NCBI GenBank assembly: GCA_017991555.1
Contig: JAGOQM010000006.1
Span: 124,001-188,000, forward strand
Length of the DNA: 64,000 bases
Direction: 5' to 3'
Source: Neisseriaceae bacterium
GTDB taxonomy: Bacteria; Pseudomonadota; Gammaproteobacteria; Burkholderiales; Neisseriaceae
Each line of letters starts with the position of its first letter. The first letter of the stretch is position 1. Below the pieces are notes generated by a model that worked only from the letters and a program-made list of their open reading frames with translations, had not been told where the DNA came from and made no database searches. A program made the translations under genes and the position numbers. This document shows positions 47,991-55,221 of this stretch, piece by piece.

Positions 47991-49907
47991 ATGAATATTT
48001 TTTATGAAGAAAGTGGCCAGTTTAAGGTCGCCAGCATTGTGACCAAAAACGACGCTTCTTATCAGGTCGATACCCAGCACGGCAAACGCGCCAAAATCAA
48101 AGCCAACAACGTCTTCTTAGAGTTCGACGGCGCTCTGGAGCCCTTTTTGGCCCAGGCCTCGGCCACCGCCGAAGACGTCGACGTGGATTTTCTATGGGAA
48201 GTATGCGGCGAAGAGGAATTCAGCGCCGTGCAAATCGCGGAAGAATACTTTGGCCATAAGCCCAATAATATTGAGCTTGCGGCCACCTACATGAAAATTT
48301 ATGCGGCGCCGATGTATTTCTATAAAAAAGCCAAAGGCTTTTTTAAGGCCGCCCCAGAAGACACCCTCAAAGCAGCCCTAGCGGCCATTGAGCGCAAAAA
48401 ACAAGACGAAGCACAAATCGACGCCTGGGCCGCAGCCCTGTGCCAGCATGAGTTGCCAGAGCCCATTCAGGCCGACTTAATGACGATTTTACACCTGCCC
48501 AATAAGCAAAGCCTGACCTACAAGGCCTTCGCCCTCGCCGCCGAGCGCAGCAAGCTGTCGCCATTGGCCTTGGCTCAGGCCGTGGGCGGACTGCCATCGA
48601 TCCCCAATTATTTACTGCAAGGCTTTTTACTGCAGCACTTTGCCAAAGGCACGGCGTTTCCAGACTTACCGATTCCGACTTTACCCACCCTGCCCGAAGC
48701 CGTCGGCATTAAAGCCTTCTCCATTGACGACATCAGCACCACCGAAATCGACGACGCCATTTCGGTGACGCTGCAGGCCAATGGCAGCACTCGACTGGGC
48801 ATTCACATTGCCGTACCCAGCCTGGCCATCGGCGCCGACAGCGAGATTGAGCGCCTTATTTTTAATCGCTTAAGCACGGTGTACTACCCCGGTGACAAAA
48901 TCACCATGCTGCCGGACGAATGGGTGCAACATTTTACCCTCGATGCCGGCCGTCATTGCCCCGCCCTGAGCCTGTACATCGACGTGATGCCCGACAACAC
49001 CCTCAGCACCCCCGAATGTAAGGTAGAGAGCGTGTGGATCGACGCCAACATCCGCCTGCACGAAATTGAGCCCGTCTTCAATCAAGAGACGCTGCAAGCG
49101 CCTGCGAAGCTGCCCGACTTTGCCTACAAAACCGAGCTGCTGTGGCTACACCAGCTGGCGGTTCACCTCGAAACCGCCCGCGGCAAGCACGACCCTAGCC
49201 GTCCAGTGCAGTTTGACTACGGCATCGACATTGACGCCGACGAACACGTCACCATCACCAAGCGCCAGCGCGGCGCGCCCATTGACCTATTGGTGAGCGA
49301 GATCATGATCTTGGCCAACAGCCACTGGGCCAAGATGTTAGACGACAACGACACCCCGGGCATTTTCCGAGTTCAACCCACCGGCAAAGTGCGCATGAGC
49401 ACCCAGTCCGAGCCCCACGCGGGCATGGGCGTCGCCCACTACGCTTGGTGTACCTCACCACTGCGCCGTGCCGTCGACTACATCAACCAAAGCCAAATCT
49501 TGGGCTTAATTGGCCAAAAGCCGATGCGCTACCAAACCGGCGACAGCATGCTGTTTGCCGTCCTGCGCGACTTTGAGGCCACCTACAGCGCCTACAATGA
49601 TTTTCAAAGAACCTTGGAACATTATTGGTGCTTACGCTATCTGAAGCAGGAAGCCATAACTGAACTGACGGCGTTGGTGCTGAAAGAAGACTTGGTGCGC
49701 ATTCAAGGCTTGCCCATGGTTCAGCGCATCATTGGCCTGCCCCAAGGCACGATGCCCAAATCGGTGGTGAAGCTCAGCGTCCAGCACGTCGACCTGACTC
49801 ACCAAACGGCCCAAATGCAGTTCTTAAGCGTGGAAAGCACGCCAGAACCGTTGGCGCCTGCCGCTGCACCGCCGCCTGAAGCAGGCAGCGATTCAGCCGC
49901 CAGCTAA
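47991..49907 (+). CDS. RNase II-family (RNB) exoribonuclease
   Basis: A 638-residue RNB-domain protein. The catalytic cluster reads FSIDDISTTEIDDAISV, i.e. Asp246, Glu252, Asp254 and Asp255. E. coli RNase II has Asp where Glu252 stands. The conserved Arg motif CTSPLRRAVDYIN is present. There is no separate S1-type C-terminus like that of RNase R, and the N-terminal 200 residues are family-specific. The tail is Pro/Ala-rich. It probably degrades single-stranded RNA 3' to 5', but activity is not certain. Confidence 0.85.
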   Translation: MNIFYEESGQFKVASIVTKNDASYQVDTQHGKRAKIKANNVFLEFDGALEPFLAQASATAEDVDVDFLWEVCGEEEFSAVQIAEEYFGHKPNNIELAATYMKIYAAPMYFYKKAKGFFKAAPEDTLKAALAAIERKKQDEAQIDAWAAALCQHELPEPIQADLMTILHLPNKQSLTYKAFALAAERSKLSPLALAQAVGGLPSIPNYLLQGFLLQHFAKGTAFPDLPIPTLPTLPEAVGIKAFSIDDISTTEIDDAISVTLQANGSTRLGIHIAVPSLAIGADSEIERLIFNRLSTVYYPGDKITMLPDEWVQHFTLDAGRHCPALSLYIDVMPDNTLSTPECKVESVWIDANIRLHEIEPVFNQETLQAPAKLPDFAYKTELLWLHQLAVHLETARGKHDPSRPVQFDYGIDIDADEHVTITKRQRGAPIDLLVSEIMILANSHWAKMLDDNDTPGIFRVQPTGKVRMSTQSEPHAGMGVAHYAWCTSPLRRAVDYINQSQILGLIGQKPMRYQTGDSMLFAVLRDFEATYSAYNDFQRTLEHYWCLRYLKQEAITELTALVLKEDLVRIQGLPMVQRIIGLPQGTMPKSVVKLSVQHVDLTHQTAQMQFLSVESTPEPLAPAAAPPPEAGSDSAAS

Positions 49908-49973
49908 AACACCTGATCAGCCGCCTCGCAGCTGATCAATAAAAAATAGATCATAGAAAACGAAGGAAACCGT

Positions 49974-50138
49974 ATGAAAACTTGGATGTGTTTGATTTGT
50001 GGCTTTATTTATGATGAGGCACAAGGCATGCCAGACGACAACATTCCGGCCGGCACCAAATGGGAAGACGTACCGCCAAACTGGACCTGTCCAGACTGCG
50101 ACGCCCGTAAAGACGATTTTGAAATGATTGAAATTTAG
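49974..50138 (+). CDS. Rubredoxin
   Basis: A 54-residue protein, the usual rubredoxin size. It has two iron-binding pairs, Cys6/Cys9 in CLICGF and Cys39/Cys42 in CPDC, and the family residues around IPAGTKWEDVP. It binds one Fe(Cys)4 centre and carries single electrons in the cytoplasm, often in oxidative-stress or hydroxylase pathways. AAGGA lies 7 bases before the ATG. No dedicated reductase is adjacent. Confidence 0.95.
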   Translation: MKTWMCLICGFIYDEAQGMPDDNIPAGTKWEDVPPNWTCPDCDARKDDFEMIEI

Positions 50139-50204
50139 TTAAAGCCCTTTGCCAAATAGATCACAATGGGTTTATGATGTTGGCAATTAACCATCGGAAT
50201 AACC

Positions 50205-51035
50205 ATGAAAAAAAATCATTTAACCACGTTGGTGGCGGCACTGTTGATGGCCGGCGCCTTGAGCGGCTGCATGAGCACCACCGGCGCCGACCTCACCGGC
50301 AGCAACCGCAAGCAGCTGTTGCTGATTTCCAGCGATGAGCTGAACGCCCAATCGGCCTTACAGTTTAAACAGCTGACCGCCCAAGCGCGCCAACAAGGCA
50401 TGCTGGACACGACGTCGGCCACGGCCAAGCGCGTTAAAGCCACGTTTAACCGCTTGCTCCCTCAAACCACCGTATTCCGCCCCGATGGCCATCAGTTTAA
50501 TTGGCAAATCGAAGTCATCAAAAGCAACGAAGTCAACGCCTTCGCCATGCCTGGTGGCAAGATGGTGGTCTACACCGGCATCGTGAGCCAGCTTAAGCTG
50601 AGCGACGACGAGTTGGCCGCCATCATTGGCCACGAAATGGCCCACGTGCTGCGCGAACACAGCCGTGAACAAGTATCGCAAGACCTAGCCAAAAGCCAAG
50701 GCCTCAGCCTAGTGGGCAAGTTTGCCGGCCTTTCCAGCAGCCAGACCGACCTAGCGGCACAAGTGGGCAACTTGGCCATTACCCTGCCGTTCTCACGCAC
50801 CATGGAAACCGAAGCCGACCGTATTGGCCTAGAAATGATGGCGCGCGCTGGCTATAACCCAGAAGCCGCCGTGACCCTATGGCAAAAAATGGCGTCTTTG
50901 GGCGCCAGCGGGGGCATGTTCTCAACCCACCCGGCCAGCGAAGCCCGTCAAAAAGAATTGCAAAAATTCATTCCGACACTGATGCCGCTATACGAGGCCA
51001 ACAAGGGCAAAAAAGCCGCGCCTCAAAAACGCTAA
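50205..51035 (+). CDS. M48 family metalloprotease lipoprotein (LoiP/YggG-like)
   Basis: A 276-residue predicted outer-membrane lipoprotein with lipobox LSGC (lipidated Cys22). The zinc motif HEMAH (in IIGHEMAHVLREHS) and the third ligand Glu in ETEADRIGLEMMARAGY are intact. It resembles E. coli LoiP, an M48 protease involved in periplasmic protein quality control. The C-terminus is Lys/Ala rich. A terminator follows. Confidence 0.88.
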   Translation: MKKNHLTTLVAALLMAGALSGCMSTTGADLTGSNRKQLLLISSDELNAQSALQFKQLTAQARQQGMLDTTSATAKRVKATFNRLLPQTTVFRPDGHQFNWQIEVIKSNEVNAFAMPGGKMVVYTGIVSQLKLSDDELAAIIGHEMAHVLREHSREQVSQDLAKSQGLSLVGKFAGLSSSQTDLAAQVGNLAITLPFSRTMETEADRIGLEMMARAGYNPEAAVTLWQKMASLGASGGMFSTHPASEARQKELQKFIPTLMPLYEANKGKKAAPQKR

Positions 51036-51055
51036 GCCCCGATCACCTCATCACG

Positions 51056-51082
51056 GCCACCCTAACCACTAGGGTGGCTTTT
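51056..51082 (+). terminator. Terminator after the M48 gene
   Basis: GCCACCCTA (51056-51064), loop ACCAC, TAGGGTGGC (51070-51078), then TTTTG. Confidence 0.85.
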
Positions 51083-51162
51083 GTCTTTCTGGGCCCCACC
51101 GCGCCGACCGCCGCCGCGCCATGCCTAGTCGCCTCCGTCTGTTAATCCGATTACCCGAATGC

Positions 51163-51192
51163 TATACTCACTCACTCTGTCCATCATGGACA
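51163..51192 (+). promoter_or_regulatory. tyrP promoter -10 and adjacent perfect palindrome
   Basis: TATACT (51163-51168) is a good -10 box. Ten bases later TGTCCAT-C-ATGGACA (51178-51192) is a perfect 15-base palindrome at the likely transcription start, a candidate operator. It does not fit the TyrR box spacing. Confidence 0.5.
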
Positions 51193-51243
51193 ACCCTCAT
51201 CCTAACCTGGGGCAAGCGTGTCTCTTTCTGAATAAGAACCATC

Positions 51244-52446
51244 ATGACGACAAATAAAGTATTCGGCAGTACCTTAATCATTGCCGGCACCACCATTGGC
51301 GCTGGCATGTTGGCCCTTCCGCTGGCCTCTGCTGGCATTGGCTTCTGGCCCGCCAGCCTGATTATGTGTGGCATCTGGCTGTTAATGACCTACACCGCCA
51401 TGCTGATGCTGGAAGTGCATCAGCATGCGCCCGTCAACGCCACCTTACACACCTTGGCGCACCAGTTTCTCGGCAAAAAAGGCCGTTATCTGGCCACGTT
51501 TGCGGTGCTGTTCCTGTTCTATGCCCTGTGTGCGGCCTACATCGCCGGCGGCGGCTCGCAGTTTAATGACAAAATCAACGCCTGGTTTAACGTCCAGCAG
51601 CACACCTGGGGCACCGTCTTCTTCACCGTGGCGGTGGCACTGGTGGTGTCGATTGGCACCCATTCAGTCGACATGGTGAACCGCTTGCTGTTCACCCTGA
51701 AAATCATTGCCTTAGTCATCATGCTAAGCCTGCTCATGCCGCACGTAAAAGCCGAGAACCTGATGGCCATGCCCATGCAACAAGGCCTGTTGATTTCGTC
51801 ACTGCCGGTCATTTTCACCTCATTTGGCTTTCACGGCAGTATTCCCTCCGTGGTTCAGTATGTAGGCAAAGACATTAAGGCGCTGCGCAAAATCATGATC
51901 TTTGGCTCGGCCTTGCCACTGATGGTGTACTTGCTGTGGCAGGTCGCCATTCAAGGCATTTTTACCCAAACCGAGCTGTTTGGCAGCGCCAGCCTAAGCC
52001 AGTTCATGACCGCCATCAGCCAATCGCTGCAAACCCCGATGGTGAATAAGGCCGTGATTGTGTTTGCCGACCTTGCTTTGGCCACCTCGTTTCTGGGTGT
52101 GAGCCTAGGCTTGTTCGACTTTATTGCCGATTCGCTCAACCGTAACCGCAGCAGCGCCCAGCGCCTACAGGTGGCCGTCATCACCTTCGTGCCGCCGTTA
52201 GGCTTTGCCCTCTTCTATCCCCAAGGCTTCATCACGGCACTGGGCTATGCCGCCATTGCACTGACCATCCTCGCGATCTTCTTGCCGGTGGCCATGGTTT
52301 GGGCCAAGCGCCAACAAATGCCCGCTGGCGACGATTACGTGGTTAAGGGCGGCAAAGCGGCCCTCATCGTGGTCTTTGCCCTGGGCTGCGTGATTATTGC
52401 GTCACAACTGTTACAAATGATTGGCCTCATCCCAGCCGTGGGCTAG
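51244..52446 (+). CDS. tyrP: Aromatic amino acid (tyrosine) permease TyrP-like
   Basis: A 400-residue inner-membrane transporter of the HAAAP family with about eleven membrane segments. Strong similarity to E. coli TyrP is visible throughout: IIAGTTIGAGMLALPLASAG, SLPVIFTSFGFHGSIPS, FADLALATSFLGVSLGLFD and PPLGFALFYPQGF. It should import tyrosine (possibly other aromatics) with protons. It is monocistronic, with a palindrome at its promoter and a terminator behind. Confidence 0.88.
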   Translation: MTTNKVFGSTLIIAGTTIGAGMLALPLASAGIGFWPASLIMCGIWLLMTYTAMLMLEVHQHAPVNATLHTLAHQFLGKKGRYLATFAVLFLFYALCAAYIAGGGSQFNDKINAWFNVQQHTWGTVFFTVAVALVVSIGTHSVDMVNRLLFTLKIIALVIMLSLLMPHVKAENLMAMPMQQGLLISSLPVIFTSFGFHGSIPSVVQYVGKDIKALRKIMIFGSALPLMVYLLWQVAIQGIFTQTELFGSASLSQFMTAISQSLQTPMVNKAVIVFADLALATSFLGVSLGLFDFIADSLNRNRSSAQRLQVAVITFVPPLGFALFYPQGFITALGYAAIALTILAIFLPVAMVWAKRQQMPAGDDYVVKGGKAALIVVFALGCVIIASQLLQMIGLIPAVG

Positions 52447-52466
52447 ATGAAATAGGAATCAGCCGC

Positions 52467-52489
52467 AACCCGCCATCTGGCGGGTTTTT
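52467..52489 (+). terminator. Terminator after tyrP
   Basis: AACCCGCC (52467-52474), ATCT, GGCGGGTT (52479-52486), then Us. Confidence 0.88.
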
Positions 52490-52528
52490 CTATAGTTATT
52501 ATTAAAGAAGCCTTTAATCTAAATCGGT

Positions 52529-52534
52529 TATAAT
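52529..52534 (+). promoter_or_regulatory. -10 box of bfrA-bfrB
   Basis: Consensus TATAAT 41 bases before bfrA. No clear -35 box and no Fur box are visible. Confidence 0.5.
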
Positions 52535-52574
52535 GGGGGCACAAATGAACAGATTAATTATGAAAGGGTATGAC

Positions 52575-53039
52575 ATGAAAGGTAATCCAGAAGTCATTGA
52601 CTATTTAAATGTGCTGTTGGCAGGGGAGCTGGCCGCGCGTGACCAATACTTCATTCACTCTTCTATGTATGCCGAATGGGGTTATCAAAAACTATTTGCA
52701 CGCATCAACCATGAAATGGCTGACGAAACCGATCATGCACAGCAAATCATCACCCGTATTTTAATGTTAGAAGGCACGCCTAAAATGGTGCCCAGCGCCA
52801 TTAACGTGGGCAAAGACGTCCCTGAAATGCTGCGCCTCGATTTAAACCTAGAAGAAGAAGTGCGCGGCGCTTTGAAAAAAGGCATCGCCCTATGTGAAAG
52901 CAAGCAAGATTACGTCACCCGTGAAATGCTGGTGACCCAGCTGCAAGACACCGAGGAAGACCACGCTCACTGGCTAGAACAGCAGCTGCGCCTCATCGAC
53001 ATGGTTGGCCTGCAAAACTACCTACAAAGCCAGTTTTAA
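52575..53039 (+). CDS. bfrA: Bacterioferritin subunit A (ferroxidase type, no heme Met)
   Basis: A 154-residue bacterioferritin. All ferroxidase ligands align with E. coli Bfr: Glu18, Glu51, His54, the Glu of LEEEV (E94) and the Glu and His of EEDHAHW (E127, H130). At position 52, where E. coli has the heme-ligating Met, it has Thr, so it probably cannot bind heme. The ATG at 52575 follows AAAGGG. It is 19 bases ahead of bfrB; the two likely form a mixed 24-mer for iron storage. Confidence 0.93.
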   Translation: MKGNPEVIDYLNVLLAGELAARDQYFIHSSMYAEWGYQKLFARINHEMADETDHAQQIITRILMLEGTPKMVPSAINVGKDVPEMLRLDLNLEEEVRGALKKGIALCESKQDYVTREMLVTQLQDTEEDHAHWLEQQLRLIDMVGLQNYLQSQF

Positions 53040-53058
53040 CCCATAACAAGGAGTGACC

Positions 53059-53532
53059 ATGAAAGGTGACCGCATTGTGATTCAACAGCTCAATAAAAAC
53101 TTGGGCCTGTTGTTGATCGCCATTAACCAGTATTTCTTGCATGCCCGCATTTTGAAAAACTGGGGCTTTACCGAGCTTGGCGAACACATTTACAAAAAAT
53201 CGATCAAAGACATGAAGGATGCGGATAAAATCATTGAACGCGTCCTGCTATTGGAAGGCCTGCCTAACCTACAAGAGCTGGGCAAGCTTTTGATTGGCGA
53301 AAGCGTGCCTGAAATCATCGCCTGCGACCTACAGCTAGAAACCAACAAGCACGAAGCCCTAGTGGCCGCCATCGCGCTGTGTGAGGAAAAGCAAGACTAT
53401 GTCTCGCGCGACCTGTTGGCCGAGCAGCTAGACACCAACGAAGAATACTTCGACTGGTTAGAAACCCAGCAAGAGCTGATTAGCGAAGTGGGCTTAATGA
53501 ACTACTTGCAAACGTCGGCGCAAGAAGACTGA
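53059..53532 (+). CDS. bfrB: Bacterioferritin subunit B (heme type, ferroxidase site lost)
   Basis: A 157-residue bacterioferritin. Met52 (SIKDMKDAD) is kept for heme binding at the subunit interface, but ferroxidase ligands are changed: Glu18 to Leu, His54 to Asp, E127 to Asn and H130 to Tyr. It complements BfrA, which has the reverse pattern. AAGGAG lies 5 bases before the ATG at 53059. A strong terminator follows. Confidence 0.93.
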   Translation: MKGDRIVIQQLNKNLGLLLIAINQYFLHARILKNWGFTELGEHIYKKSIKDMKDADKIIERVLLLEGLPNLQELGKLLIGESVPEIIACDLQLETNKHEALVAAIALCEEKQDYVSRDLLAEQLDTNEEYFDWLETQQELISEVGLMNYLQTSAQED

Positions 53533-53547
53533 GCCACGTAGACACCA

Positions 53548-53586
53548 CAAGGGCCTGTTGCAATCACGCAACAGGCCCTTGTTTTT
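53548..53586. terminator. Terminator after bfrB
   Basis: CAAGGGCCTGTTGC (53548-53561) and GCAACAGGCCCTTG (53568-53581), a perfect 14-bp stem with a 6-base loop, then TTTTTA. Confidence 0.93.
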
Positions 53587-53605
53587 ATTCGTTTAGTAGA
53601 CAGAA

Positions 53606-53833
53606 CTAGGCGATGGCCGCAGCCGCGGCACACGCGCAGGCCGAAAACGCTGGAATGGTGGCCGCATCATCTAATTGCGCCCCAGGCAGGTAGGCACTGG
53701 CCGCATCCGCACAGCAACCACAACAGGTTGCCACGCCTAGACTGGCTTGTAAATCAGCCAGGCTGGTCGCGCCCGCACTGACTTCTGCTTTAATCTGCTT
53801 GTCAGTAATCCCGTTACAGATACAAATGTACAT
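53606..53833 (-). CDS. bfd: Bacterioferritin-associated ferredoxin Bfd
   Basis: A 75-residue [2Fe-2S] protein. The cluster ligands Cys4, Cys6, Cys38 and Cys41 align with E. coli Bfd. Cys37 and Cys40 are extra, and an Ala-rich tail with CAC (Cys66, Cys68) is unusual. Bfd docks on bacterioferritin and donates electrons through heme to release stored iron. Its promoter contains a Fur box, so it should be made under iron starvation, while the convergent bfrAB genes lack one. Confidence 0.93.
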   Translation of the reverse strand: MYICICNGITDKQIKAEVSAGATSLADLQASLGVATCCGCCADAASAYLPGAQLDDAATIPAFSACACAAAAAIA

Positions 53834-53869
53834 GAAGCTGCCCTTTGTTTCGTCTAATCAATGACGTTA

Positions 53870-53898
53870 ATAATACTGATTATCATTAATAACTGCAA
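53870..53898 (-). promoter_or_regulatory. bfd promoter with Fur box
   Basis: Minus-strand TTGCAG (53898 to 53893) and TATTAT (53875 to 53870) with exactly 17 bases between. TGATAATCAGTATTA (minus, 53885 to 53871) matches the Fur 7-1-7 consensus at 12 of 14 arm positions and fills the spacer and -10. Iron-Fur would block transcription. Confidence 0.75.
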
Positions 53899-54110
53899 GG
53901 GCTATTTTTAGCCTCATCAAAATCCCGCGTCAATCGTCTAGCTTAACTCATCTCATCCTATTATCAATCAGTTAAATCGCCCTGCGGTATTTTTCAACAT
54001 CATTTTATATTTTATCAATATTTCTTTAAAAAACACTTCCTTTTCAGGCCAAGACCCTTAATAATAAAGGCGTACAGCAGACAACCAATCACGCTTCAGG
54101 GGGACTCAAA

Positions 54111-54413
54111 ATGAAAAAATACCTACCCGCCTTATTGCTTGTGGTCTTATCTGGCGCCGTCATGGCGGCCGACGGTGGCAACATCGTTGTATCAGGTAAG
54201 GTCGTTGATCTTTCTTGCAGCCTCAACGTTGAAGCACCGGTTCGAAAACCTGCTGAAGCCGTGGCCATTGAAGCCTGCGCCGCCAACATCAAAGAACACA
54301 TGGTGGTTCATTTAGTCAGCCACGCCCACCTAGAAAAAGGCGAACTCGTCCGCCTAGACAATGCTAAAATCGAGCCCGCAAACGCCAAAGTGGTGTTTGC
54401 TGCCTACCTATAA
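54111..54413 (+). CDS. Very small secreted pilin-like protein
   Basis: A 100-residue protein with a signal peptide (about 1-19, ending VMA). The mature 81 residues show pilin hallmarks of chaperone-usher systems: an early strand IVVSGKVVDLSC ending in Cys36, a second Cys56, and a C-terminal strand AKVVFAAYL with a penultimate Tyr. Chaperone-usher subunits are normally about 150 residues, so the middle is missing or this is a minimal version. AGGGGGA lies 6 bases upstream. It lies 36 bases before a PapD-like chaperone gene. Confidence 0.6.
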   Translation: MKKYLPALLLVVLSGAVMAADGGNIVVSGKVVDLSCSLNVEAPVRKPAEAVAIEACAANIKEHMVVHLVSHAHLEKGELVRLDNAKIEPANAKVVFAAYL

Positions 54414-54449
54414 CAAAACCACAGGCCCAGAGCCGAGACCACGCACAAC

Positions 54450-55172
54450 ATGCATCGACTAATGGCCTATGCGGGGGCCAGCCTCCTTGGCTTAAGCTTG
54501 GCCCCCCTCTCCACAGCGAGCGTTACCCTGATGGGCACGCGCCAATTTCACTATTGCCACCAAGCCAAACAAACCCTGACCTTCTTAGGCGATTACTTAA
54601 AAGCCCCCAGCGTGCTCACCACCTGGGTCGACAAGGCACCCCACCAGCCCTTACCTCACAAGGCTGAGGCGCCATTTATGCTGCTACCCCCACAGTTTAA
54701 AATGCAGCCAAATACGCCCCAAAAAACCGTCCTTCTCTATACCGGCTCAGCCCAATCTTGCCCCAAAACGCAAGAAGCAGTGTATTACTTTTATTTTCTC
54801 GAAACCCCGTTAAGCACCCTCACCCAACCAGACACCCTGCAATATTTGAGCATGGTGAAGCTGTTTTTACGCCCCAACCACCTCACCCACAATCACCAAG
54901 GAGGCGGCGCTCAGCTCAACATTAGCCTCGATGCCACCCAAGCCTATTTACTGATTCACAACCCCAGCCCCTACCACGTCACCATCAGCCGCTGGCAAAC
55001 CCCAAGCGACCCTAAGCTGCTGGCCGAACCGGTCATGGTGGCCCCCAACAGCACCTTGCGCCACCCGCTTAGCCAGGCCGCCAAGGTCACCCTTGGCCAA
55101 TCCATTACCGTCACCGCTTTAGACGACTTCGGCAAGCCGCACCGTAGCCACCACCGTCTCAAACGGCCATAA
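54450..55172 (+). CDS. PapD-like periplasmic pilus chaperone (divergent, no usher nearby)
   Basis: A 240-residue protein with a signal peptide (about 1-24). It follows the PapD plan: strand A1 with Arg31 (LMGTRQF), PFMLLPPQFKMQP, strand G1 with Lys137 (LSMVKLFLRP), and domain-2 motif LLIHNPSPYHVTISRW. Arg31 and Lys137 match PapD Arg8 and Lys112, which grip the subunit C-terminus. The short F1-G1 loop suggests the FGS class. Two extra Cys (36, 104) occur. The next gene is gcvP, so no usher or adhesin is linked. Confidence 0.72.
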   Translation: MHRLMAYAGASLLGLSLAPLSTASVTLMGTRQFHYCHQAKQTLTFLGDYLKAPSVLTTWVDKAPHQPLPHKAEAPFMLLPPQFKMQPNTPQKTVLLYTGSAQSCPKTQEAVYYFYFLETPLSTLTQPDTLQYLSMVKLFLRPNHLTHNHQGGGAQLNISLDATQAYLLIHNPSPYHVTISRWQTPSDPKLLAEPVMVAPNSTLRHPLSQAAKVTLGQSITVTALDDFGKPHRSHHRLKRP

Positions 55173-55198
55173 AAAAACCCTGTCTCTCGACAGGGTTT
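55171..55198. terminator. Terminator of gcvP (bidirectional)
   Basis: AAACCCTGTC (55175-55184), loop TCTC, GACAGGGTTT (55189-55198). The minus strand has seven Us after the stem, so it mainly ends gcvP; on the plus strand the U-run is short. Confidence 0.85.
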
Positions 55199-55221
55199 GG
55201 TGTCCAACCGTTCAGGTGCGC

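Noticed and set aside
49914-49938. Inverted repeat TGATCAGC/GCTGATCA after the RNase II-type gene as a terminator
   Set aside because: No U-run follows on either strand; at most it is an mRNA-end hairpin.
51178-51192. TyrR box before tyrP
   Set aside because: TyrR needs TGTAAA-N6-TTTACA geometry; this palindrome has different arms and spacing, so I report it only as an unassigned dyad.
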